DNA of 64,000 bases from contig JAPFQT010000376.1 in the NCBI GenBank assembly GCA_027627225.1, forward strand, positions 70,001-134,000, read 5' to 3'. Both the position numbers and the translations under genes were made by a program. The DNA comes from Congeria kusceri (lineage: Eukaryota > Mollusca > Bivalvia > Myida > Dreissenidae). Below the pieces are notes generated by a model. That model searched no databases, had not been told where the DNA came from, and saw only the letters and a program-made list of their open reading frames with translations. Below are positions 50,943 through 60,986 of the stretch, piece by piece; position 1 is the first letter of the stretch; every line of letters begins with the position of its first letter.

Positions 50943-52265
50943 GGATGAAAAATGCGCCCGGTGCGGGGCTCAAACCCACAACTGCCGGAACACTCAGGGT
51001 TCCCTCTGGCTTTTGAAAACTTGTTGCCATTTTTTTTCAAAAAATTTGACAACTTTGAGCCATTGAGGCGCCGCATGTAATTTTTAAGTTAGAGACGTTT
51101 GGGTGGCATACTATATATAACTATACTATATATAACTTCACATATAATAGTTACAAAACAAAACACCATACATCTAATAAATTAATTTATTTCAATAACA
51201 TTCAATTTATAATCTAACAAAACATAGCATATTTTATATACACATGCAGTAAAATATGTCCATGGTTCGTAATAGTTGCAACAAGCGATATTTAAGCAAT
51301 GCAATATTAATATGTGTATTAACATCATCAATATTTTTTTTAAATAGACATTTAGCAATGCATACATGATACTATTTACTTATAAATATGATAAAGATAT
51401 TAATACATAAACATACGCATATAAATACAATGGCACAAATTAGGCAAGGCAAGGTACACAGGAAAGGAAAACTGAAAATATACAGAATACATCAATTAAT
51501 AGCAATTCAATATATAATTTGTTCATAGACCAAAAGCAAACATATTCATTACATGTAAAAGAATTAATGGGAATTCCAAGTTCCAACAGTCTTTCTGTTC
51601 ACTGGAGAATTTTGAAGTTTGCGCAATTTAGATGGAGAACAGACGTCATCAGAATGTAACAAACATTTTTTACAAGGAGTATTTACGTCTGAACTGGCCA
51701 TTTGACAAGTGGAATTTCAATTTCAAATTCAACATTTTATACGTATTGTCGTAACAAACGGTTTAATTACGAACTTTTGCTTATTTAAACATGAATGTAC
51801 ATGCTGAAAACACTGCATACTTACTATGTTATGATTTAATTATCGTTTGATCTTGTCCTAAATCTGTTACAAACATGGCACACTTCTGTAAATTGCCGGT
51901 ATCGGCGATTAAGAAAATGCTGTTCTACATGCAATTAAAATGCCACACTTCATTGCCTTGGGCAATAAAATTAGTCACATGTTATCACCTTATCGATATG
52001 CATTCAGTTGCACACTTCAGCTAATTCAATCACGATACTTTTGAGATTAACTGAGTCAGCAAGACCGCTTACGATAATATGACGCATACGTCATTTCAAT
52101 AGCAAATAATTCGGACAAAGAACAGGCCCCAGAAAAATTGCCAAACTTGAAAATTTGTCGCCACTTTAGCGATTTTGTCGAATTTGGCGACAGTGGCGAT
52201 CGCCAGGGCAAACCCTAACACTAGCACAATGCTCTACCATCTGAACTAACCAGGCGGATGGTTCT
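50943..52265 (-). mobile_element. tRNA-like SINE, copy 2, split by a 1.22-kb insertion
   Basis: The B-box part (CTCAAACCCACAACTGCCGG) is at 50943-50995 and the A-box part (GCTCTACCATCTGAACTAAC) at 52217-52265. Read together they match 50775-50860. The gap is exactly the element 50996-52216. Confidence 0.75.
50996..52216. mobile_element. 1.22-kb non-autonomous hAT-like element
   Basis: AGGGTTCCCTCTGGC at the left and GCCAGGGCAAACCCT at the right are imperfect inverted ends, preceded by C at the left (hAT ends often start CAGGG). AACACT flanks both sides, perhaps a decayed 8-bp duplication. Subterminal sequence is rich in TTGTCGCCA/TTGTTGCCA. No transposase frame. The hAT label is inferred from the ends only. 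Confidence 0.7.
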
Positions 52266-52307
52266 TACCCACCCACACTACAATATTTATCTAAAAGTCC
52301 TTGTCCT

Positions 52308-52309
<2 letters not shown>

Positions 52310-52342
<33 letters not shown>
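52310..52342. repeat. TA dinucleotide microsatellite
   Basis: About 15 TA units directly abutting the left end of the next MITE. Confidence 0.93.
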
Positions 52343-52343
<1 letters not shown>

Positions 52344-52345
52344 CT

Positions 52346-52547
52346 AAGGTAGCATACTCACCATTTTCTATCGTAACGGAAGACGATTGGCGGATAAGAG
52401 GCTGGTTTCAATGTATAAAATTACATGTTTGGTTTCTGAAATTTATATAGCCCATGCATTTAGGACCGGGTACTTCTTACAATTATAACCAGTCAATCTG
52501 ACTCAATCAACTTCTGTTACGACAGAAAATGGCGAGTGAGCTACCTT
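52346..52547. mobile_element. 202-bp MITE with AAGGTAGC ends
   Basis: AAGGTAGCATACTCACCATT then TTCTATCGTAAC is opposed by GTTACGACAGAAAATGGCGA then GTGAGCTACCTT, about 32 bp of inverted repeat. The ends resemble those of 47030-48130 for seven bases. Confidence 0.88.
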
Positions 52548-52649
52548 GTATATATTTATAATATAGGGAATAGGATCATTTTTATTTGTAAAACAACCAA
52601 GCGCCTATGATTTAAACTATGTCAGGAACAAATCTGTTCTAACTTCTAA

Positions 52650-53402
52650 CTAGAGCTTTGTCACAGGAGTGGCAGCGGGCCCCAAATGATAGCATGTTTG
52701 AAGGTGAGGAACTGTTTTTCTATTTTTAGTAACGGTGACCTTGACCTTGATCCCACCCAACCCCTATGCAATCCCAAGCGATGTCTTGATAAAAGGTATC
52801 TATGTATGAAGTTTAATTACAATAGCTCAATTCGTTCTCGAGTAATTGAGCGGAAACCGTTTTTGTATTTTTTGTAACGGCAACCTTGAAAGTGACCCCA
52901 TCCACCCCTATGTAATCCCAAGCCAGGTCTCGATATAAGGTATCTATGGATGAAGTTTAATTCAAATATTTCAATTCGTTCTCAAGTTAGAGAGTTTAAA
53001 CCAAAAGTTGACTCCGCCTGAAAATTACAAATTAACAAAGGGCAATAACTCCAGAATTATGAGGTGCAGAGTAACGGTTCTTGTGCACTGCACTTCTCCT
53101 CAATGAGATCTATCCACCTATAAAGTTTCAAGTTAATACCTCTAAGGGTCTTATAGTGGAAGAGTTATGCTCCAGGCAAAAACGAAGTATGAAAAATTAA
53201 CAAAGGGCAATAACTCCAGAACCATGAAGTGCAGAGTAATGGTTCTTGTGCATTGCACTTCTCCTTAATGAGATCTATCCACCCATGAAGATTCAAATTA
53301 ATAGCTGAAACGGTTTTGAAGTTATGAAAGAAAAACATGAAAAATGTGGACGGACGGACAGACATACTATAGGGCACCCGCAAAAAATTTGCGGGTCCCA
53401 TA
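52650..53402. repeat. Interspersed tandem-type repeat ending GCAAAAAATTTGCGGGTCCC
   Basis: Two early units share TAACGG-GACCTTGA and GGTATCTATG-ATGAAGTTTAA; two later units share ACAAAGGGCAATAACTCCAG, GTGCACTGCACTTCTCC and AATGAGATCTATCCACC. The right end has CGGACGGACAGACA and a small hairpin GGGCACCCGC...GCGGGTCCC. It is related to 8628-9000. Confidence 0.7.
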
Positions 53403-53612
53403 TTAGCTACATATGATCCATAAAAAGAAATGAAAATAAAATGTTTCAGAATTATATTTTTCGCATTGCTAACATCGCCGACTTATGTTTTATACATGTA
53501 ATGAAGGTTAGATACCAGTAAATCCAATTCCCATAGGGTCCTATTATAAAACAGCAAACTTTCCAAGCATCTTTCTAGCCTTTCCTTTATTTCAGATTGT
53601 GCAAGCATGGTA

Positions 53613-55369
53613 CAGTTGTTCGGGGTATTCCGGATCACTAACGAGATTTGTGTTTGTTACTTTTTCAAATATATCGTAACAGTTAATGTATATACACCAA
53701 AAGAAAGATAAATCCTTCCCCTGTTCAACTAAACACGATTTTTGTACTAAGTACATGGATTTTGTTCTTGTTTACACGCTCAAGTGACATAACCTTTTCG
53801 GTCATTTCCGAATCATTTACGGCAGTTTCGGATCACGTCAGGGATATTCTCAAAACATCTTGGGAATATGGACAAATGGTTACACATCGCTGAATTAAAT
53901 ATATTGCAAGTATTTCCCATTGAATATATCAGCTGGGCATATACTACGCTCAGTTAATGTTGCAGATTATATGCTCTGTAGACACACACAAGGGTAATTT
54001 AAGGCAAAGGCGTATATAGTTACCATAATAACAAATCAACTAGAGTGTGTTTACCATTTTATTTAACATTTTATTATGGTTCAAATTACAAATGACAATA
54101 AAACATGTACATCTTGTGTTCATGATTAATGATGATTACAAATCAACAGATTAATTAAAAATAATCACAATATAATCCAACATTGAATTTTGCACATCAC
54201 ACAGAGCTCCAGATAAGAGGGGTATTTGTGTAAACACCCTTCAAACTATTGCAAATACCCTTTTGAAATAGTAAGTTGGGTGTATAAGTGCCATAAAGAA
54301 AATTAAACTGGGGGTAGTTGAAGTTTTGTTTCTGACAGTGGCCTTTGTTTTAGGACTGCTCTGAGTGATTTTCTTTGGTACCTTTTGTTGTAACTCTTCT
54401 TCATTGTGTTTGCTTTGTTTACAGGTGAACATGTTGGTTTGGTTTCCCCATTTCTGTAATTTATAACTAATTGCATTTAGATATTACCACTATCAGATTC
54501 AGCAACAATTTGGTGTACAGCCTAACAGATTGTATGCCATGAATCTGATCAACATAAGCACATTTAATTATCAAACTTGTATACTTGTATACAAGTTGAC
54601 AACCTAGTATGAATTATATTTGTCCAGATGTGACTAATGTTCTTATTCAGTCTATATATAACTAGCAGAATAATTTTGCAATTTGAACCATAAAAATTCG
54701 ATCCACCCTGAATGGTTAATTTGATGACTACCATTAAAATCTTTGAAACTATCACTGCACTATATTTAACTAAATATTACATCAAACTGTAATTACAAAC
54801 GAATAAATCCACAATATATAAAGGAAAATTAACCAAAATCACCACATACACATATAAGTTATAGTTTACAGTATGATAAATATATTTTCTTATCCCTTTC
54901 ATCCGAAAAATATAACAATGTCAGCTGTTTGACAGCTCATAAACGTTTGAGTAAATCCCCATTATTGAGTCACGTGATTCGAAACTAACCAATTTCCGGG
55001 TTTCGTTTAATGGAATACTGTAGTTATAACAAGGAATTGGTGGTATTTTGGCTTGCACGATTTGATAGAGGACGTGTTTGTGAACATTTTGATGTATAAA
55101 CATGATGCAGTGATTCAATATTTACCGATATACTTGGCCCTGATCAAATGTCCGCAATTATTTTCCCGTACTTTTTCTTGGCGAAGTGCGCATGTCAGAA
55201 TACGTTTCGTAGAAAACCCATGTCGTAAGAGTGGGTTTTGTAATCAAACAAACATCTAAACTCTGTAGAAAAGACTACTCTTTCAACATTAAAAAAACCC
55301 ACATTATTTTAAGCTATTAACTGGCTTTGATCCGGAACTAACCAAGATCCGGAATACCCCAAACAACTG
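53613..55369. mobile_element. 1.76-kb TA-flanked inverted-repeat element
   Basis: CAGTTGTTCGGGGTATTCCG then GATC and its inverse GATCCGGAATACCCCAAACA then ACTG differ at one base. TA lies on both sides. Further TTTCGGATCACG-like motifs occur subterminally. The longest frames are under 70 aa, so the copy is non-autonomous or its transposase has decayed. Tc1/mariner-like by target only. Confidence 0.85.
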
Positions 55370-55371
55370 TA

Positions 55372-56317
55372 TCAATTTAAAGATGAATCTTTCCTCTTCC
55401 AAAACTTGCACTAAAAAAGATATGTCATGTTACTTCTACGAAAATGGATCTCGCCTGAATGCAGACACCTGTTGAAAACAGAGTTTCGGCAGTCATATTT
55501 CAACAAAAGATCCATACCACAGTAAACACCCCCCAAAAGTTCACCTTTCAAGTTAGCCTCCAATAACGTACAACAAAATGTTTCAGACACACATGGGATA
55601 TAAGACATTACCACAAAAGGCATGTCTGAGATTGCTAAATGGCTTTCATACCAGAAGAGAAAAGGAAATCTTTAGAAATAGGCACTACTTTCGAGTACAC
55701 ATTGATTTACTGGTATCTTACCTGAAGTATGTGTATCGCGAAAACTTGTGACAATTTAAAACATGACATTATATTTGACAGATGATCGCTTACAAACATT
55801 CGAAATACAAAGTATATAATTTTTCCCATTCAATCAACTCATTACAAATATTTTTTTTCGATTTTAACGACTGAAACATATGTTAAATATGGCATTACAA
55901 TTTTTCGTCAGCATGAGCATCTAAGTTAGCAGACGTTGTCAAACATACCACCAAGCGCTTGAAACACTGGTTCGGTTATACGACACTAATTTCAAAATTC
56001 TAACGAAAGTCATAACACCCAACGAAATGTTGTGCGTGAAACTATTTCTTTAAAAACTATATTTTGTTTGCTTATATTTTTAAATAAAAGCTTGAAAATA
56101 ACTGGCATGCTTCACTATTCTACCAAAATATATCTTGTGAATGTATAGTGGTTGATGAAAGAAGAACCTCAGTATAGAATCTAGAGCTCTATAAAATGCG
56201 GTTAAAAGCATACATATCTATAGTTTCTACCATTAACTAAGCATGTAGTCACATTTTAAGACGACACATATTCAGACTATTGACTTGACTGATGCAGCAG
56301 TGACAACATTGACAGTT
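55372..56317. other. No gene seen; left flank of the retrotransposon
   Basis: AT-rich. Searched by eye for a copy of the 171-bp 3' LTR and none was found. Around 56280 only a weak resemblance exists (ATTGACTTGACTG against GTTGACTTGATTG in the LTR). Confidence 0.4.
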
Positions 56318-56328
56318 GGTACCTGGGA
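56318..56328 (+). other. Possible primer-binding-site remnant
   Basis: TGGTACCTGGG begins with TGGTACC, which could pair with the CCA end of a tRNA-Leu-type primer, and lies 200 bp before the gag start. Matching beyond seven bases is poor, so this is tentative. Confidence 0.25.
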
Positions 56329-56527
56329 AATGATTTGCTACCAGGGTTGTAACGTTACCCGACCAAATATCTTTCAATAAACATATTAATAGATCTCTGA
56401 CCCGACCCGTCCCTGTATTCATCCCAGTTCGAGAGCTAACTCCTTTTCGACTACAAAAAAGCAGTTCACTTACCCAAGAATATCAGCTGTATGTATTATT
56501 GCAAGCATATTAAAACATTGACAGTGT

Positions 56528-59500
56528 ATGAACTGGTCAGACTCAAATCTACCTGAACAGTGGAACAGATTCAGGCGCCATGTAAACTTAATGTTTTCTG
56601 GTCCACTGAAAGGAAAAAGTGAAGAAGAAAAAGTGTCATATTTGTTGTTATGGACGGGCGAAAAAGGAAGAGACATTCACGCAACATGGAATGGTATAAC
56701 CGAGGAACAATCGAAGAAACTGGACACCTATTACACAATATTTCAAAATTATGTACAACCGAAGCTGAACCCGATATTCGCGCGGTATAAATTCTACAAT
56801 GAAGTTCAGGACCAAGACTCAATTGACACGTTTGTCACCAGACTGCGGTTGACAGCAAGAGACTGCAACTTTAATGACATGGACGACATGATACGCGACC
56901 GAATCGTATTTGGTACGAATTCTGCCAGAATTCGAGAGAAGCTCATCAATGTCGGCGCGGAACTGACAGTTGACAAAGCAATACAAATTGCGCAATCATT
57001 CGAGTACTCCCAGCAGCAGCTAAAGACGATGACAGAGCAAGATGTTCATCAAATCAAACCACAGAGACCCAGGAGCGATGCGCGGCGACCTCCAGCAGAC
57101 AGTCGACCACGACCCAGAGACGCACGGACGAAACAGAACAAACATTCGTGTGACTATTGTGGAAGAATGCATGACAAGACTGCAAAGTGCCCTGCAAGGG
57201 GAATGACATGTCACATTTGTGGCAAAATGAACCATTTTGCAAAAGTGTGCCGTTCCAAAAAAGTGCACGAACTGACAGCAGACACAGACAATTGTCGGGA
57301 TTATTATGATTCAATTAGTTCAAATGAATGCTATGACGGAAAATGTAACATTGATACGGTAAGAAAGCTTTCTTCTCATGCTGATCGTGCATTTGTTCAA
57401 GTCAACGTTGGTCCTTCCCGCACCCCAATCCAATTTAAATTAGACACAGGCAGTGCTGTCGTAGTACTACCCTTGAAACACTTTCGCACGTTACACCTCA
57501 AAACCCCGTTGGAACCTCCCGATAGCCGATTAACCTCATATACTGGCAACACACTCCCGGTGAAAGGGATGGTCAAACTGACATTGAGATATAAAGATAA
57601 GATTACCGAATCACTGTGCTACATAGTGGACGGTAACGCTTCCCCTCTGTTGAGCCTACAAGCATCTGTTGATTTAGGTCTTATCACACTGACCTATTCT
57701 TTGGAAAATACCAGGAATACCCCATTAGATAAGGAGTCAGTCTTGAGTGACTACAGTGACCTATTTCAAGGCGTCGGAACTATTCCAGGTGTTTGCAAAT
57801 TGCACGTTAAGCCCGATGCAGTACCTGTAATTAACCCGCCTAGACGAGTACCGGAAGCACTTAAAGATAAGTTACAATGCGAACTTCAGCGCTTAGAGCG
57901 TGACGGCATTATTGCGAAGGTCACCGAACCTACGGACTGGGTAAACTCAATTGTGATTGTAGAGAAACCCAAAACAGGCAATTTGAGAATTTGCCTAGAT
58001 CCCAAAGCATTAAACGATGCTATCCGACGACCACACTATGCAATGCCGACCTTAGACGACATAACGTCGAAACTGACTGGTGCTAAGTACTTCAGTACTC
58101 TAGACATTACACATGCATACTGGAGTATTAAGTTGGGCGACGAGTCATCATTATTGACGACATTCAGTACAGTTTTCGGACGATACAAATGGCTAAGACT
58201 TCCGTTTGGAATTTCAGCGTCGTCAGACATATTTCAAAACAAAATGGATCCAGTGTTTACCGGATTGACTGGTTTGACAACGCTTGTTGACGACCTCTTG
58301 ATCACAGGAACGACCAGAAAGGAACATGACATTAATTTGTTACGTTGCCTCGAGAGAGCACGTGCAAATGGCATACGGTTTAATCCGGACAAATGTACAA
58401 TTGCTGCACAAGAAGTCACATTCTTTGGTCATGTAATAACCTCAGATGGACTTAAGCCTGATCCTTCTAAAATCGAAGCGATCACAAAGCTAGGTAATCC
58501 CCAGAACAGAACGGAACTGGAAACCATACTAGGCATGGTAAACTACTTGCAGAAATTTGCCCCAAACCTCGCTGAAGTAACGAGTCCCATGCGATCGTTA
58601 CTTAAGAAAGATGTTGAATTTATGTGGGACCACGCACAGACGGACGCACTCAACAAAATGAAGCAGGTTATTACCCAGAGTCCCGTATTGACATTCTTTG
58701 ACCCTAAAAAACAGGTTTTACTTGAATGCGATGCATCAAAACATGGTGTCGGCGCAGCCTTATTTCAAGATGGCCGCCCAGTCGCTTATGCGTCAAAGAC
58801 ACTGACCCAGACAGAATCTGGTTATGCGAACAAAGAGCGCGAGATGTTAGCTATACTGTTCGGATGCAAACGTTTCCATCAGTACATTTATGGCAGACAT
58901 GTAACCGTACACTCTGATCATAAGCCTCTATCGGCAATCATGAAAAAGCCTCTTTCAATTGCCCCACCCCGTTTGCAAAGGATGATGTTACAGTTGCAGG
59001 CATATGACCTTGACGTACAGCACGTGAGCGGGAAACAAGTTCCCATCAGTGACTTACTTTCCAGACAGCCAATCACAGGTACATTCAACCTAGAGGGCCT
59101 TGACCTACACGTACACACTGTTATGCAATCATTAAACGTAACTGACAGACGAATTCAGTTGCTTCGCGAAGCAACAAAGAATGACCCTCAGATGCAAACG
59201 TTAAAGAACACAATCTTGGACGGATGGCCAGAAACCAGGTCACAATGTAACAGGTCAATCCTAGAATTCTGGAACCACAGGGATGAACTATCCTGTGCTG
59301 ATGATCTAATCTTGAGAGGTCAAACCATAATCATCCCCGAACCGGTCCGACAGGAAATGGTGCAATCGGTTCACAGCAGCCACATGGGTATTGAGAAAAC
59401 AATACTCAGGGCGAAACAGGCATTGTTTTGGCCAGGTATGTCAAAACAAATTACGGACTTCGTACAGAAATGTAGTACTTGTCAGAAGTACAGAGTGTCC

Positions 59501-60466
59501 AATCAAAAAGAACCATTGATCTCACATGATGTACCACAGCAACCATGGCAATATGTCTCGACTGACATATTCACACTTGACAATAAAGACTACCTGATCA
59601 CGGTCGACTCATACAGTAATTATTTTGAAATTGACTATCTACCTGACATGAAAAGCTCGACAATTGTTAGAAAACTCAAATGTCAATTTGCTAGACATGG
59701 CATTCCAGACAGACTGATGTCCGACAATGCAGGTCAATACACATCAGAACAAATGAAAAACTTTGCAAGGGAATGGAATTTTACACAAATATTTTCCAGT
59801 CCACTCCACCCACAATCGAATGGCCTAGCAGAAAACGCGGTGAAAACAGCAAAGCGCTTACTGCAAAAAGCGCGCGAAAGCGGACAAGAACCATACCTAT
59901 GCATTCTTGAGTACAGGAACACCCCTCTAAAATCTGGATACACCCCTGCACAACTGCTTATGGGCAGACGCACTAGATCTGTACTACCTGTCACTCACAA
60001 ATATCTGACTCCTAAGACGGTTAACACAAAACAAGTTCAAACTTACAAACATGGAGAAAAAGAGAAACAAAAGCAATATTTCGATAGGTCTACAAAACCA
60101 TTGCCAAAACTGAAAGTCAATGAATATGTTCGAATGCAACATGATAAAATTTGGTTACCAGCTAAAGTCACTAAGGTTCACAATGAAAGATCCTATGAAG
60201 TGCAAACTAGGAGCGGCGGCATTTATCGTCGTAATCGTAGGCTGTTACGCAAAACCAATGAGAGCTTTCCTGAAATCACTGATTTCGAGCCGAACATCTT
60301 GGCACAGAATTCCCAATTTGTAGCCCCCTGTACCACTCAACCCATCAATGACCCAGGTCAAGTTAACAGTTCAGCATCACCTGTAAATAGCCCTTATCAG
60401 ACACGATCAGGTAGAGTTGTGAAGCCAAGCAAACTATACAGTGGTGATCAGTGGATATGTAAATAA
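56528..60466 (+). CDS. Gag-Pol polyprotein of a Ty3/gypsy retrotransposon, 1312 aa
   Basis: One uninterrupted frame makes the capsid-like Gag and the replication enzymes of the element. Domains in order: Gag (about 1-200); zinc knuckles at C208-C221 (CX2CX3HX5C) and C228-C241 (CX2CX4HX4C); aspartic protease LDTGSA at 305-310; reverse transcriptase about 430-610, with TLDITHAYW at 524 and LVDD at 586-589; RNase H about 725-840 (D735, E772, D797); integrase with H949, H952, C982, C985, then D1013, D1066 and E1102 (DD35E); and a GPY/F-like C-terminal region. TGA lies three codons before the ATG. The RT box has Leu in place of the usual Tyr of YxDD. No frameshift or stop is present, so the copy may be young. 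There is no chromodomain or env. Confidence 0.96.
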   Translation: MNWSDSNLPEQWNRFRRHVNLMFSGPLKGKSEEEKVSYLLLWTGEKGRDIHATWNGITEEQSKKLDTYYTIFQNYVQPKLNPIFARYKFYNEVQDQDSIDTFVTRLRLTARDCNFNDMDDMIRDRIVFGTNSARIREKLINVGAELTVDKAIQIAQSFEYSQQQLKTMTEQDVHQIKPQRPRSDARRPPADSRPRPRDARTKQNKHSCDYCGRMHDKTAKCPARGMTCHICGKMNHFAKVCRSKKVHELTADTDNCRDYYDSISSNECYDGKCNIDTVRKLSSHADRAFVQVNVGPSRTPIQFKLDTGSAVVVLPLKHFRTLHLKTPLEPPDSRLTSYTGNTLPVKGMVKLTLRYKDKITESLCYIVDGNASPLLSLQASVDLGLITLTYSLENTRNTPLDKESVLSDYSDLFQGVGTIPGVCKLHVKPDAVPVINPPRRVPEALKDKLQCELQRLERDGIIAKVTEPTDWVNSIVIVEKPKTGNLRICLDPKALNDAIRRPHYAMPTLDDITSKLTGAKYFSTLDITHAYWSIKLGDESSLLTTFSTVFGRYKWLRLPFGISASSDIFQNKMDPVFTGLTGLTTLVDDLLITGTTRKEHDINLLRCLERARANGIRFNPDKCTIAAQEVTFFGHVITSDGLKPDPSKIEAITKLGNPQNRTELETILGMVNYLQKFAPNLAEVTSPMRSLLKKDVEFMWDHAQTDALNKMKQVITQSPVLTFFDPKKQVLLECDASKHGVGAALFQDGRPVAYASKTLTQTESGYANKEREMLAILFGCKRFHQYIYGRHVTVHSDHKPLSAIMKKPLSIAPPRLQRMMLQLQAYDLDVQHVSGKQVPISDLLSRQPITGTFNLEGLDLHVHTVMQSLNVTDRRIQLLREATKNDPQMQTLKNTILDGWPETRSQCNRSILEFWNHRDELSCADDLILRGQTIIIPEPVRQEMVQSVHSSHMGIEKTILRAKQALFWPGMSKQITDFVQKCSTCQKYRVSNQKEPLISHDVPQQPWQYVSTDIFTLDNKDYLITVDSYSNYFEIDYLPDMKSSTIVRKLKCQFARHGIPDRLMSDNAGQYTSEQMKNFAREWNFTQIFSSPLHPQSNGLAENAVKTAKRLLQKARESGQEPYLCILEYRNTPLKSGYTPAQLLMGRRTRSVLPVTHKYLTPKTVNTKQVQTYKHGEKEKQKQYFDRSTKPLPKLKVNEYVRMQHDKIWLPAKVTKVHNERSYEVQTRSGGIYRRNRRLLRKTNESFPEITDFEPNILAQNSQFVAPCTTQPINDPGQVNSSASPVNSPYQTRSGRVVKPSKLYSGDQWICK

Positions 60467-60632
60467 CTGTAAATAAACACTAAAGTTAGTGATAGGCTGA
60501 TAACTGACACGAGCAACATTTCGAACATTTTATCAATATTAATATTATTTTAAATAACTTCATTGTGGTATTGGAAATGTATGAAACACATTGTATTGAT
60601 TGTTAATTTTACAATGTAGTATCTTTTCTTCT

Positions 60633-60646
60633 GAAAGAGAGGAGGA
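60633..60646 (+). other. Polypurine tract of the retrotransposon
   Basis: GAAAGAGAGGAGGA lies immediately before the 3' LTR, the usual place for plus-strand priming. Confidence 0.85.
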
Positions 60647-60817
60647 TGTAATATATGGACCACGTGCACGTTTATCTCTATGCGCATGCGTGAACACTAC
60701 CCGGCGCTAGCCACAGGTCTTATCAGCAGTCTTAGAATAAACTTCGTGTTATGTTGACTTGATTGTCTTCAATCTAGAATATAGTACATTTGTACAAATC
60801 ACAGACACAATATAACA
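60647..60817 (+). repeat. 3' LTR, about 171 bp
   Basis: It starts TGTAATATATGG directly after the polypurine tract and ends ATATAACA, giving TG...CA ends. AATAAA at 60736-60741 could be its polyadenylation signal. The right edge is set by the TG...CA rule only, since no second LTR is available for comparison. Confidence 0.75.
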
Positions 60818-60829
60818 GACAGCATTGTA

Positions 60830-60984
60830 AACAAGAGCTGTCAGAGGACAGCGCGCTCGACTATTCGAATTATTTCAGTTGGTACATTTTTTTGGAAACT
60901 GGAAGGGGCATTAATTTGTCCAAATAGAAAGCTGAGCTATGGCAATTATTTCATCAATTTATTCCACGTTTCAAAGGAATACCT
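60830..60984. repeat. Fragment of an interspersed repeat (ACAAGAGCTGTCAGAGGACA)
   Basis: The opening ACAAGAGCTGTCAGAGGACA then GCGCGCTCGACTATTCG resembles start sequences of mollusc interspersed repeats such as AACTAGAGCTTTGTCACAGG at 52650. Non-coding. Confidence 0.4.
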
Positions 60985-60986
60985 TA

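Larger units (their letters stand above)
56318..60817 (+). mobile_element. Ty3/gypsy-type LTR retrotransposon, 5' LTR not found
   Basis: It comprises a leader, a single gag-pol frame, a polypurine tract and a 171-bp 3' LTR. The domain order protease-RT-RNase H-integrase defines Ty3/gypsy. The single frame and the gag with two zinc knuckles resemble the mag/Steamer-like lineage known from bivalves. The intact frame implies a recent insertion, so the missing 5' LTR is odd. No envelope gene is present. The left boundary is uncertain. Confidence 0.85.

Noticed and set aside
55053..55259. 68-aa plus-strand frame as a possible gene
   Set aside because: It sits within the 1.76-kb TA-flanked element, has no homologue I recognise and no splice or polyadenylation context.
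58726..58917. Small frames overlapping gag-pol on both strands
   Set aside because: They are out-of-frame shadows of the 1312-aa gene without their own features.
56528..60466. Endogenous retrovirus with an envelope gene
   Set aside because: After integrase and its GPY/F-like tail the frame ends 166 bp before the polypurine tract and there is no room for or trace of an envelope frame.
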